Shown: one piece after another, positions 10,460-21,355 of the stretch
Position numbering within the stretch: the first letter of the stretch is position 1
How the letters are laid out: every line of letters begins with the position of its first letter
DNA from: Lineus longissimus
Lineage: Eukaryota; Nemertea; Pilidiophora; Heteronemertea; Lineidae
Assembly: GCF_910592395.1 (NCBI RefSeq)
Contig: NC_088313.1
Span: 8,806,501 to 8,870,500 of the forward strand
Length of the DNA stretch: 64,000 nt
Direction of reading: 5' to 3'
Position numbers and translations under genes: made by a program
Notes under the pieces: generated by a model
The model's database searches: none
What the model was told of the DNA's origin: nothing
Seen by the model: the letters and a program-made list of their open reading frames with translations, nothing else

Positions 10460-12348
10460 TTATTTCTTTCGTCCCTTCTTCTGAGGTGGAGCTCTATATT
10501 CCTCACCATCTGAACTGTCATCTGCTGCTGCTACAGCTACCGGCTTGGGACAAACAATGTCTTTCGAGTCCTCACTCATGCAGTAATCCCGTATCTTGTC
10601 GAAAAGATACTTCTGGCGTGCAAAGTCTAATCCAGGTGGTTTCAAACGAGTTGGGAGTTCACGTGGTGGAAGGTGATTAACGTTCTTGAGCAGTTGGACG
10701 GCTTTTTCCACTGTGTCTGAGGACAGTTCCTTCGTGAAAACAACACCAGGATGTCTACTATCAAACCTGAAAAATAATGGTAAAGCAAACTTTAATAAAA
10801 CCACCAAATATTCTTAAAGTATTCATCTCAAATAAAGTTTTGGTCTCATCAGGTGCATACAAATGATAGTAGACTTTTTCATTTGTTTTTGTTTGGTGAA
10901 ATTTTAAGATGACTTGCCTCACGACATGCAACGATTTGATTCCATCCAGCGGCTTGAAGAAAGGCTTCAGGAATTCCTGCCAATCGTACATGTTGACATA
11001 AGACTCTCCTTGTTCATTTCCCACCAGCTGAGGTCGGTTTGCATTTGCGCTTGTAGTGACTGCATCAGCGATGTCATTCAGAGTGTTCATCTCGCATCTC
11101 CGAAACCGTTGCTTGAAAAGCCCAAAACACCAATCTGGTGCAAACTTCGTATGGCCGGCGATCAAGAAGTTCATAGTGATAGAGTCATGATATCCATTCA
11201 TGACTCGCCATAGCAGGTACCACACAACAAACTTATTTTTGTTCTGTCCAGAGCAATTATCACAATGTAAGTCCGCATGTTTTTCACCTAAGCCGTAATT
11301 TCCAAGGAAATGGTGAACATAAGATATCACTGCATTCGAACCTTTTGATGACGCCATACCCTCATCAATCAAGTAGTTGATCTGCTGTGGGAGTGCTTCA
11401 CAGCAGACCCCGAAAATGGCACACTTCCTCGGTGTAAGAAAATAGATTGGCCCTGGTTGGTAAGGACTGTATGGGTAGTGGACTTGCTGGGCAAAGTCAA
11501 AACTGTAATGCATAGAAATATCCTTGGAGCAAGGTTCACTCGCAGATAGGGTCACTATACCAAGCTCAGCTACTGTTTTCTTGGCCTCGTTGGTCATGGC
11601 CCGCAAAACATCTCGTTCCTGTTCAACGATCCTGAGGTGCTCCTCCTGCTTCCGTAACTTTGCATCCTTCACACAGTTGGGGAGATTTGCACTACGATAT
11701 ATCTTGTAGTTGTTCAGTTGGCAATCCCCACACAAGTCCGTCATCGGTTTGGTCTTCACAATGTGAGGTGCAACACTCTTCCATACTGACTTGAAGGCAC
11801 TCAGTTTGGCAGTTCGATGACCTGTAAGTAATAGATGAAAGTTGACTGTTATTTTTCGTGAAATAGAGATTATTTTTTTCTTCTGAAACTGATGAAATTA
11901 GTTTCTAATTCATGTAAAAAACCTGAAATTTAATCTATAATCAGGTTAAAAGTGTCTATCAGAAATAAATCTGAGCTTTACAACATACCTAGATCAGTTA
12001 CAGCCTTGCAGTATTTTCTCCATATCGATACCTTCGTTTCACAAGAGGGTAGAAGCTTGAGATCTGCTCTCTTGAAACCTGGTACGCGGCCTGGGAGGAC
12101 GAGGGCATACTGTTCAGCAAAGTTGATCAGGAATGTGTTGATTCGCTGAGTATCTTCATACGTGAGGGCACGACGATTGAATTTACGACCACCTGCTTTC
12201 TTCTCCCTATGGCACATCCCCTTTGTCTTATAACTTGCAATGCAAGCTGTTAGCTTGTTCTGGCTGATGCTGGAAAAGAAATGAAAGCCATATCAAATCT
12301 GATTGGCTCACCGTAGGGGAGTCTATACAATACCGCAGTGTCCGTCGT

Positions 12349-12380
<32 letters not shown>

Positions 12381-14547
12381 CGTCGTATCCTAGTTCAAAA
12401 ACAGTGGCACGTTTCTTAACCGCTAGGCCTATGAACTTAAAACTTTGTACACATGACCCCCTAGGTCAGATGACCCGTGACACTAAATTTCTGTCCGATC
12501 TGATTTTCTACTTGGCCACCAGGGGGCCAAATGTGGATATCTAAAAAGTGTGATATCTCGCTTATTAGTGACTTGTTTTCGATGAAACTTTTGTTGTAGG
12601 TACTCATAGCAAATATACATCTTATATCATACGGGTTTTTAATTTGACCTACTTTTCAAGGTCACAGAGGTCATATGGCGTAAATTGGCCGTTAGAGTGT
12701 AAACTATGGCACGTTTCTTAACCACTAAAGCTATGAACTTGAAACTTGGTATATATAACCCCCTATATCACATAGCCTCTGGTGCTGAATTTCAGTTTGA
12801 TCTGATTCTCAACTTTGCCACCAGGGGGCCAAAAGTGGAAATCTAAAAAGTGTGATATCTCGCTTATAAGTGACTTGTTTTCGATAAAATTTTTATGGTA
12901 GGTACCCTTAGGAAGAATACATCACATATCTGACGGGTTTTCAATTTGACCTACTTTTCAAGGTCACAGAGGTCATATGGCGTAAATTGGCCGTTAGAGT
13001 GTAAACTATGGCACGTTTCTTAACCACTAAAGCTATGAACTTGAAACTTGGTGCATATAACCCCCTACATCAGATAACCTCTGATGCCAAATTTTGGCTC
13101 GATCTGATTCTTTAATCGGCCACCAGGGGGCCATAATGGAAAAAGTAAGAAGTGCAATATCTTGCTTATTTTTAGTGATTCGTTTTCAATAACATTTTTA
13201 TGGTAGGTTCTCCTAGCAAGGATACATCACATATCATATGAGTTTTTGATCTGACCTGCTTTTCAAGGTCACAGAGGTCAAATGGCGTAAATTTGTCGTT
13301 GATTGTAACTATGGCACGTTTCTTAACCACTAAAGCTTTGAACTTGAAATTTGATACACATGACTCCCTACGTCATGTAACCTCGGACACCGAATTTCGA
13401 TTTGATCTGGTACTCAACTCGGCCACCAGGAGGCCAAAACTAAAATAGGTAAAAAGTGCAATATCTCGTTTATTATTGACTTGTTTTTGATGATATTCTT
13501 ATGGTACTTACTCCAAGCAACGATACATCACATGTCATACCGACTTTGGTTTGACCTATATACTATACATGTACAATGTTTCTTAATCTCGATGAATTAC
13601 AAAGCACCAAATATCTATACGGTGAGCACAATGGCCCCTGGCCGTTTCATTTCTTATTGCCATCTTCTTCACTAAAGGTAGGTTTCAAGATGCTAATCCA
13701 CTTCTCTGTACTATAAGACAGATATTAAGATAGCTGGGAAGTTGTATTTAACATTATTTTACAATCAATATCCTGACCCTGATCAGTCATGTTATCATAC
13801 TCACTTGTGCATGAACTTGAAGGCTGAACGGCAGACAGACTTTCCTTCAATAACATACTGGTTGTTCGGTTGCAGTCGATCCTTATCAACAGGACCATGT
13901 TTGTGGTTGACTCTTTTCTCCGAGTTGTTAAAGTTCACCCTCAGGGTTGCCATCAATACCAGATCTTTTTCAGCCGACGTAAACTCCATCATGTTGCGAC
14001 GGAGTGCAACTATCCAGCGATCGTCAAACTGTTTGATGCACTGTCCTTCTTTGAACTTCTTGCACCCACAACTAAATTTCATAACAGCCTCAAGATCTGC
14101 ATCTGTATCACTGAAGGCGGCACCCTCTCGTAAGCCCACAGCATCCTGCATGTCCTCTAGAAGGGGTCCATCATCATCATCATCAGAATCTGAACCAGCA
14201 GGTGCACCACCATCATCATGAACATTGTCTGCATGCACCAACACGTTGTTTGCTGCATCTTCAACCATTTCCAACAGCTCAGGGTCTAACTCTCCAACAT
14301 TAAATGTTTCAGTCAAGTTGTTAGCAACCAATTCATCATCACCAACGCTGTTTTCATTTGTACCTTCAAGCATTTCAGAGTCTGAATCACTATCAGTATC
14401 AGCTTTGTCGGACTCCGAATCAGACTCCTCAAGAAAATAATCATTTATCGTCGCTAAAACAAAGTCAGGGGCCGAAATGTTCAGCATGTTATAATCCCGA
14501 ATATCATTCAAAGCCGTAGCAACCTTCTTTTTCTTACTTAGAGCCAT
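10460..14547 (-). CDS. DUF7869-like RNase-H-fold family gene, four exons
   Basis: Exons on the minus strand: 14547-13805 (start ATG in AAAATGG), 12269-11989, 11821-about 10805 and 10766-10460. The first two junctions have good GTGAGT/GTATGT donors and CAG acceptors and keep frame (phases 2 and 1). The N-terminal part is acidic with serine/aspartate runs and a cysteine pair (FSCGCKKFKEGQC). Exon 3 carries the cysteine pair LCGDCQLNNYKIY, a coiled segment and the block LHCDNCSGQNKNKFVVWYL followed by GHTKFAPDWCFGLFKQRF. The end is QKYLFDKIRDYC and VCPKP with a basic tail. This order matches the DUF7869-type proteins common in aquatic invertebrates and thought to derive from a transposase. The last junction is a problem: the apparent intron is only about 38 bases and the phase does not match, so there may be a frameshift. 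Function is unknown. Confidence 0.65.
12300..13660 (+). repeat. Dispersed CGT/half-site repeat family, copy B (about 300-bp tandem units)
   Basis: The copy lies in intron 1 of the minus-strand gene. It begins TTGGCTCACCGTAGGGGAGT, then a CGT tract (12345-12380), then about four tandem units near 12407, 12705, 13010 and 13312, and ends near CGGTGAGCACAATGGCCCCT. Each unit has ATGGCACGTTTCTTAACC, GAACTTGAAACTTGGT, GCCACCAGGGGGCC and the half-site block. Intact AGGTCA-CAG-AGGTCA direct repeats are at 12659, 12961 and 13266. Confidence 0.85.
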
Positions 14548-15059
14548 TTTGATGGGTAAAAATCGATATGTATTGCAGAAATAGTCACTCAGTTTCTCTA
14601 AGCCATGGGCGCCGCCATTGAAGAACCTCGTTTTGAATCGGGATTGGGCCAATCAGCGTGCATGTTACGAAATGCCTTCGGCTTGGGTGCTTTGTTGATA
14701 CTTTGGATAACTTGTATCCAAGGCTCTTATTGGTAGATAGCCGTGAATATTTGAATTTATTATTCCATATTTGGAAAATCAAAGCCAAGATCTGCATTTT
14801 GATATACGACACGTGATGATAGCGTGGTTGTAAACATTTGTAAAGTTACGCTAAAAAGTTGCAATTTTCATTGTTTTCTGCACTAATTAACCAATTTGGA
14901 ACTGTGTACTCTTCATCAAATGCAGGATTTAAGTACTTTAGTGGATGCAAACTAAACTTTTGCTGTGTTGATGTGTAATAATGGTCATTGAATGTATAAT
15001 TTATTCATTAAAAAAAATCTGAAAAATTTATTAATATTTTGATACATGATGCCTTTGAC
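14548..15059. promoter_or_regulatory. Intergenic region between divergent genes
   Basis: This stretch is bounded by the start codons of the minus-strand DUF7869-like gene (14547) and, with copy C, the plus-strand RPA-like gene (15510). No TATA box or motif cluster is compelling. It is a likely place for the two promoters, by position only. Confidence 0.35.
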
Positions 15060-15450
15060 GGCCCGTAGCGCAAAATCAATAGGTGCGCAAAGCGACTCAT
15101 TTCGTGGTGTTGGGTCACAAATTGGCCAATACTGGCACATTTCGCAAAATTAATCTATTGACTTGAAGCTTGGTACAAGTGTACCTCCAAATGAAATCAC
15201 CTTGGATACCAAATTTCAGTACAGTCTGATTCTTTGTTTTGCCACCAGGTGGCTAAAACCAAAAAGGAAAAACTGCTATTCTGCTGAACTATTTAATAAT
15301 GTATGGATGTTTGTAAAACTGTCATCATCAGTCAAGACTACACATCATGTAAGTTCAATTTTTGATTTGACCTACTTTCAAGGCCACAGAGATCAAATAC
15401 TTTGCTGATATATCAGTCTGATGAGAGGGTAAGCACAATGGCACTGTTGT
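15060..15450 (+). repeat. Dispersed CGT/half-site repeat family, copy C (degenerate)
   Basis: One decayed unit: TTGACTTGAAGCTTGGTACA, TTTTGCCACCAGGTGGC, and TTTGACCTACTTTCAAGGCC with CACAGAGATCA, ending near GTAAGCACAATGGCACTG. It lies just upstream of the RPA-like gene's first exon. Confidence 0.6.
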
Positions 15451-15509
15451 AGTTTTCATTCCATTATATATTGTTATTTTATCTTCCAGATATCTTACTC
15501 TACTGAAAC

Positions 15510-18500
15510 ATGGAGGGCAATCAATTTCCAAATTTGGCACAGCCAGGACCAAGTAAACATAAACATTAATTAAGGACCATGTATAGCCCTACTGAAATAC
15601 ATTGGCATGAATTCTGACCCAAATACTAGATAAGCAGTTGAGTAAGCGACCTTAAATTCCTGTGGTATGAATGATGTCCTAGGGTGAAGGAGGTGCTGCT
15701 TAGTTTTTATGTCCCTGACAAAGTCCAATGTATGGCCGTCATCTTGAATTATATGTTCACTAAAGGCCTTACCAATTTAATCATTCTGCCTATAAGTTCT
15801 GATTAATCAGTTTCAGGGCCTGCATTAATTACCTTAAGCTGTGTTCTCACTGAATCCGATCTGAAGTCGTTCTCCGTAAAACATCCGACAGAAAACATTT
15901 AGCTATAACGCACAGGCCACACTCATGCTTTAGGGCCTTAATCTTGCGGCGACACTGTTCAGGAGTGCGCTCCCACCTCTGATCAGACAATAGCTCAGCC
16001 AGCCTGGCGTAAATAGGAGTATTTCTATGAACGTTTTGCATCTGCCCCTCTACCATGTCTACGTCCTAGTCCCTCCACAGGCCCAGGAGGGCAAGAACTT
16101 CAATCCTGGCCTACACATTACCTCTCCCAGCCATTTTAAGCAAAGCAAGCACAAAATAAATTAAATGTAAGACACACGTTGCATCCAGGCTTCAGAACGG
16201 AAGTAAAGTAAGAATCACTAATGCGCATGCGTACAACGCATTGACAGCAGAGACAAGACCACAATTGATATTTTAAGCCTTTTAGCAGTTAAATTGTCAA
16301 TGTTTGACCGCGACGCATCAAAGAATGCGTCAAGTAGTGAAACTGAAATTCGGATATGATATACGGGTTAGTCTTGCGAGTAACTGGTGCGATTTAAATT
16401 GGTGATTGACCACGGAAATTTTTTTTTAATCGACAAATTAGACAGACTTTGATATTTCCACTCTTTTTAGCCAACTGGCAGAAAAAACTCAAAACACGCC
16501 CCCTATTACCCAATTAGCAAAATTCGAAATTAATTTTTTCATCAAATAATTTCTTTATATCTGTAGACTTGCCACAGCAAATATTTTTTCAATACCTCTC
16601 CAAATATGTACTTGAGAGTTAAAACCATGCACTCGTCTAATTGATAGGCCTCGACCCTCCAACCTATGAATATTCATTAGTGGTCTTGTCTCAATGAAGG
16701 TACATTTCAGGGGTTAACATTTTGAAAATTTTTTCAAACCAATGTACATGACATCCCACAATTCTCCAACAAAGGAAAGTCATATCTGGACATTTTGGGA
16801 GAAATGAGAGACATTTCAAAGAGTGGTACAACTGTGCCAAAGCGACGAAAGAGGACAAAATGGACAAAAAGTCATGATTTTGCAGCCAACAGCACCAAAT
16901 TCAAAGACCAGCCCTGGCCAGAATAAGCAAGCTATGGAGCTGAACATTTAGGATGTGATTTAGGAATATCTTTGCTGCTTAGGGAACAACTTTCAGAATC
17001 AAGGCCTAAGAAGTTTCAAAGAAATTACAAAATGAATGGCAACACAACAAGACTTGTAAAAATGAAACCGAACTTAGACCGGGGCTAGGTTGGCTCATAT
17101 TGGGATCAAATTAAGTTTTTTCTCATTATTTTAGCTTGTTTTGACATTAAATCATCAGCAGTACAATATTCTAAATGAATTAGAGTGATTTGAGCACATT
17201 CAAATTTTTCACTAAATTGACCCAAAATGTAGTGTAAATGAAGGTACATTTCAGGGGTTAACATTTTGGGAAATTTTTCAAACCAATGTACATGACATCC
17301 CACAACTCTCCAACAAAGGAAAGTCATATCTGGACATTTTGGGAGAAATGAGAGACATTTCAAAGAGTGGTACAACTGTGCCAAAGCGACGAAAGAGGAC
17401 AAAATGGACAAAAAGTCATGATTTTGCAGCCAACAGCACCAAATTCAAAGACCAGCCCTGGCCAGACTAAGCAAGCTATGGAGCTGAACATTTAGGATGT
17501 GATTTAGGAATATCTTTGCTGCTTAGGGAACAACTTTCAGAATCAAGGCCTAAGAAGTTTCAAAGAAATTACAAAATGAATGGCAACACAACAAGACTTG
17601 TAAAAATGAAACCGAACTTAGACCGGGGCTAGGTTGGCTCATATTGGGATCAAATTAAGTTTTTTCTCATTATTTTAACTTGTTTTGACCTTAAATCATC
17701 AGCAGTACAATATTCTAAATGAATTAGAGTGATTTGAGCACATTCAAATTTTTCACTAAATTGACCCAAAATGTAGTGTAAATGGAGACAAGACCACAAT
17801 TGATTTTTTAAGCCTTTTAGCAGTTAAATCGTCAATGTTTGACCGCGAAGCATCAAAGAATGCGTCAAGTAGTGAAACTGAAATTCGGATATGATATACG
17901 GGTTAGTCTTGCGAGTAACTGGTGCGATTTAAATTGGTGATTGACCACGGAAATTTTTTTTTAATCGACAAATTAGACAGACTTTGATATTTCCACTCTT
18001 TTCAGGCAACTGGCAGAAAAAACTCAAAACACGCCCCCTATTACCCAATTAGCAAAATTCGAAATTAATTTTTTCATCAAATAATTTCTTTATATCTGTA
18101 GACTTGCCACAGCAAATATTTTTTCAATACCTCTCCAAATATGTACTTGAGAGTTAAAAACATGCACTCGTCTAATTGATAGGCCTCGACCCTCCAACCT
18201 ATGAATATTCATTAGTGGTCTTGTCTCAGCACCACATTCAAAACGCCACAGAACCGTTTTAGCTGAAACGGTTTCAAGATGACTTGAAAGCGCATCATGA
18301 ACCGTTCTCGTTAAAACGGTTTCAAAACGCTTTAAGGACCCTCTAGTGTGGCACCCTAAACCATTTTAAAGACTTAAAACATTTTCAAGACGTTTTAAAG
18401 GCCCAGTGAGAACACAGCTTAAGATCTATACAAGCTTTTATGAATTCCACCCTTAAACTCACATAAATAAGTATGCAAATTATTTAAAGTTGTAGTAATC

Positions 18501-20233
18501 AATAGTAATGACTGAGAGTAATAACTAGTAATAACTAAAAAAAACAACAGTAATTAATAATTAGAAATTGTTAAATGCTTTCACAAAACCTATTCTGATA
18601 TTTTCAGCTGCTAAGAAAATGAAAGCAAATACCACTACCATCACCAAGTCGTCCAAAACAAAATTAGTAAAAGGTAAATTTACACACAAATGCATTACTT
18701 TCATTTCTACAACTCGGTATATTACTACGATAAGAACAATTCAGCTAAGCAGGTAGATTCTCTAAAATACTCTGGAGTTTTTCAGGCGCAAGTACAACTA
18801 TATAAATTGAGATTTTAAAGCATGTACTTATACATTTTATCAAACCATCTAACCTTTCAGCACCAACCACACAAACATATGATGCAAAGAAGAAAATGGT
18901 CTTCACGCCAGAGAAAAAGGCACCAACTACAGAACAAACATCTCACCCCACATGTCCCAAGAAAAAGATAGTCTTCACGCCAGACAAAATGAAGAAAAGA
19001 TTACGTAATATGGGTACATTCTGTCATTAGTTTCATACAGTCATCCGAACTGTCCACGACACTGACAAACGGAAGGAAATAGCCATTGCTGCAACGCGCA
19101 TGTGTAGCGCCAAAACGTCTTGCTCAAACTCATTTTGTATTCACACACAGATCTAAAGCATCGGGGCTAGACTCTTTGTACACATACAGTTCGTAGAACA
19201 GTTAAAAATGCGTTTGTGTCCAGACGTGCAGGAATCGCGTGTGTGTGAATAGCTAAGCCGTTGGGACTGACCTAAACGTTTTCGCATGATGCCAAACTGT
19301 TTTAATGCTGCAGTGTTAACACAGCTATAGAGTTAATATTTTATAAAACAACATTTTTTTCTCATTTCAGCGACACCAACAAAGACAACCTCACCACAGC
19401 CTGTACTGTCAACCAATGCACTCGCTGGTAATGTCCATGATGTATTGACCCAACCCAAACACCTGACGTTCAAATTACAAACCGCTCAAAAAACATACCA
19501 ACATGTTATCACGTTCTCACCTGAGCAATTTAAAGAAACACTATTCAAAAACATGGGAAACACATTCCCCATTGAGATCAGAAACTATGGATTTATTCAG
19601 TCCAAAATTTCAAAAGAAAAAGATGTAAAATTAATAACAAAAACGGAAATTATTTCACTACCAAACCAACTCACATTCCCCTACGAACCACCATCTGCTG
19701 TAATTACTCCAATCAGCAATGTTCCAAACTTGCCTATTCATCAAAAGATCGATATTGAAATTATGGTTCTCACACAGGATGACAATACTGAGACAAAAAA
19801 TACATTATCAGGACCCATGCCACTTATGAACAAACATGTTTCTGATGTTACTGGACTAATCAAATTAACATCATGGGGTGACCACATTCATTCTCTTGTT
19901 GTTAGAAAGAGCTACAAACTAACCAATGTGTCTGTAAAAAACTTCAATGAAGAGACAAGTCTATCAACAACTTCACAAACCACCATAGCTCCCATTGCTC
20001 AATTAACCCATTACATGAAAATGGAGACTGACACTATTAATGCGGAGCTTGTGGCAGTTAACATTACAAGACATTACAAGTGTACCTCATGTTCAACCCT
20101 CAATGATTATCTTGATTCAGAATATGGGCGATGCTCACACTGTCATTGCCAGCAGAAAATACTGAAAGCAGAGAAAATGTACAGGGGCAAAGCCACATTT
20201 ATTGATGAAAGTAAACGGTGCCATAAATTATAG
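15510..20233 (+). CDS. RPA1-like OB-fold single-strand DNA-binding protein, four exons
   Basis: Exons 15510-15552, 18608-18673, 18861-19004 and 19371-20233 all join in phase 1 with proper GT donors and pyrimidine-CAG acceptors, giving about 371 residues. The N-terminal exons encode a basic, low-complexity linker with the near repeat KKMVFTPEKK and KKIVFTPDKM. The last exon contains an OB-fold-like stretch with SDVTGLIKLTSWGDHIHSL, a pattern of RPA1-type DNA-binding domains, then a C4 zinc motif (YKCTSCSTL, RCSHCHC). TAG at 20231 ends the frame, but the same frame continues for about 61 plausible residues (EDVESFLLEYNSNFEVVFF) to TAA at 20416. Intron 1 contains the large TTAA-flanked element. 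Such proteins bind single-stranded DNA; animal Helitrons and stand-alone invertebrate genes both encode relatives. I cannot tell which this is. Confidence 0.65.
15847..16134 (-). pseudogene. Myb/SANT-like DNA-binding domain relic
   Basis: On the minus strand an ATG at 16134 starts a frame reading MAGRGN, then ARIEVLALLGLWRD, then NTPIYARLAELLSDQRWERT and PEQCRRKIKALK. The last block is a strong Myb/SANT-like trihelix signature. Two stops (before ARIEV and after LWRD) break it. Myb-like proteins of this kind accompany DDE transposases in several DNA transposon groups, which fits its place inside a TTAA-flanked element. Confidence 0.65.
16250..18227. mobile_element. A-B-B-A composite: two 443-bp TIR elements around two 544-bp units
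   Basis: A1 (16250-16692) and A2 (17785-18227) are direct repeats, each 443 bp, each starting GAGACAAGACCAC and ending GTGGTCTTGTCTC. Between them lie B1 (16693-17236) and B2 (17237-17780), 544 bp each, nearly identical. AGCA flanks the whole composite on both sides (16246-16249 and 18228-18231). AATG stands at the A1/B1, B1/B2 and B2/A2 junctions (16693, 17237, 17781). Neither A nor B has coding capacity. Confidence 0.85.
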
Positions 20234-20424
20234 TTCAGCCAACAGTGTATATCAGACATAGAAGATGCGATCAAGGCTGCAGAAGATTCAGAACCACAAT
20301 CTGGTTACTCTCTGTCAGCAGAGGATGTTGAATCCTTTTTACTTGAATACAACAGCAATTTTGAAGTTGTTTTCTTCAAAACAACTTCAACAATTGTCTC
20401 TTGCACTCCCTGTGAGTAATTCAT

Positions 20425-20880
20425 ATTTAGCTCACCTGGGTGAGCTATGTCGTCACGTCTTGTCCGTCGTGTGTCCGTACACACGGGATTTGTGAGCTTC
20501 TGACAAATTTTTGCCTTTGCAGCCCACAACTCAGTTGGACAGCCTCTGTTTACAAACGCAGCCATGGACGTATTGTTCACGGACAAACTTGCCGATGCAT
20601 GAGCGCCATCTGTGGGCTTTTCATCAGGCATTCTCGCTCCCATGGCACCGCACCCCACATTGCAATGTACCCGTCCACGATTTTTACCATGGATTTTTAC
20701 GTGTACGAGCATTTGTGTTGGCTGGAGCCGAGGTTAACCTATGAGTTGCGCTTGTCCACCATTTTGTGCGGCGTGATTTCTTGTTGGATTTCATGTTGGA
20801 TGTCAATGGGAGAATATACACGGTTTGCAGGAATTAAGTGAGTAGATTTTTTGCAAGAATTGACGAGACTAGGCCTAGGC
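20425..20880 (+). repeat. AGCTCACC-hairpin repeat
   Basis: It opens with the short palindrome AGCTCACCTGGGTGAGCT followed by GTCGTC/GTCCGTCGTGTGTCCG, the same type of end as the dispersed CGT-rich family. Open frames on both strands across 20440-20840 are most likely accidental in a repeat. It begins a few bases after the end of the RPA-like gene's possible C-terminal extension. Confidence 0.5.
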
Positions 20881-21002
20881 CTCCATGATTTTCAAGAAGG
20901 CAATATTTGAACTGGTATGCGAGTACTTAACGCCGCCAAATCAGTGTGGTGTCAACTGTCATTTCATTTGGTTAGCTGCTGCTACCGGCGAGTTCGCCTT
21001 GT

Positions 21003-21355
21003 AAAAACTGAATAAAGTGTGCAAAATTTGAAAGCTAGTCATTACTTGGGCAAATTTCAATTCTGTCTTTCACTCCCAGACATTATTTGTGTAAATTCAT
21101 TAGTTTATTGAGATATGCAGGCCTTTGATTCCCCCAAATTGACGACGCGTGTAGCGTTGGAACCAAATTTCGCCAGGTCCCAAAACCGGAATAAAGAGTT
21201 CAAAAATTTGGAAGTTAGTCGTTGTTTGGGCAAATTTCAGTTATATCTCTCACTCATAGACATTATTCATGTTATTTGTGTCAAATTCATTAGTTTATTG
21301 AGGATTTGCAGGCCTTTGATTCCCCCGAATTGACGACTCGGGAAGCGTCGGAACC
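21003..21355 (+). repeat. Two tandem units of about 176 bp
   Basis: The words AAAACTGAATAAAGTG / AAAACCGGAATAAAGAG, GGGCAAATTTCA, CAGACATTATT / TAGACATTATT, TTCATTAGTTTATTGAG and GCAGGCCTTTGATTCCCCC recur in the same order starting near 21005 and 21181. The copies differ at many places, so this is an old duplication. Confidence 0.7.

Larger units (their letters stand above)
15834..18422. mobile_element. TTAA-flanked non-autonomous DNA transposon in intron 1
   Basis: TTAA followed by GCTGTGTTCTCACTG at the left is mirrored by CAGTGAGAACACAGC plus TTAA at 18404-18422, so the element has 15-bp inverted ends and a 4-bp TTAA target site as in Kolobok or piggyBac groups. It contains the remains of a Myb/SANT-type reading frame at its left, GAAACGGTTT-type subterminal words at its right, and the A-B-B-A composite in the middle. 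Its presence in an intron appears harmless to the RPA-like gene's splice sites. Confidence 0.75.

Noticed and set aside
12338-12400. Arginine-rich peptide from the CGT tract
   Set aside because: A (CGT)n microsatellite at the edge of a repeat copy, not a coding gene.
13801-14221. Plus-strand open frame rich in serine
   Set aside because: It is the antisense of the acidic Asp/Glu/Ser exon of the minus-strand DUF7869-like gene.
19005-19330. Second element related to the TTAA-flanked one, because of ACACAGCT near its right edge
   Set aside because: I could not find a matching inverted left end or target duplication.
20440-20841. Overlapping open frames on both strands
   Set aside because: They lie in repeat sequence with a hairpin end and CGT-rich words; no protein family motif is present in any frame.
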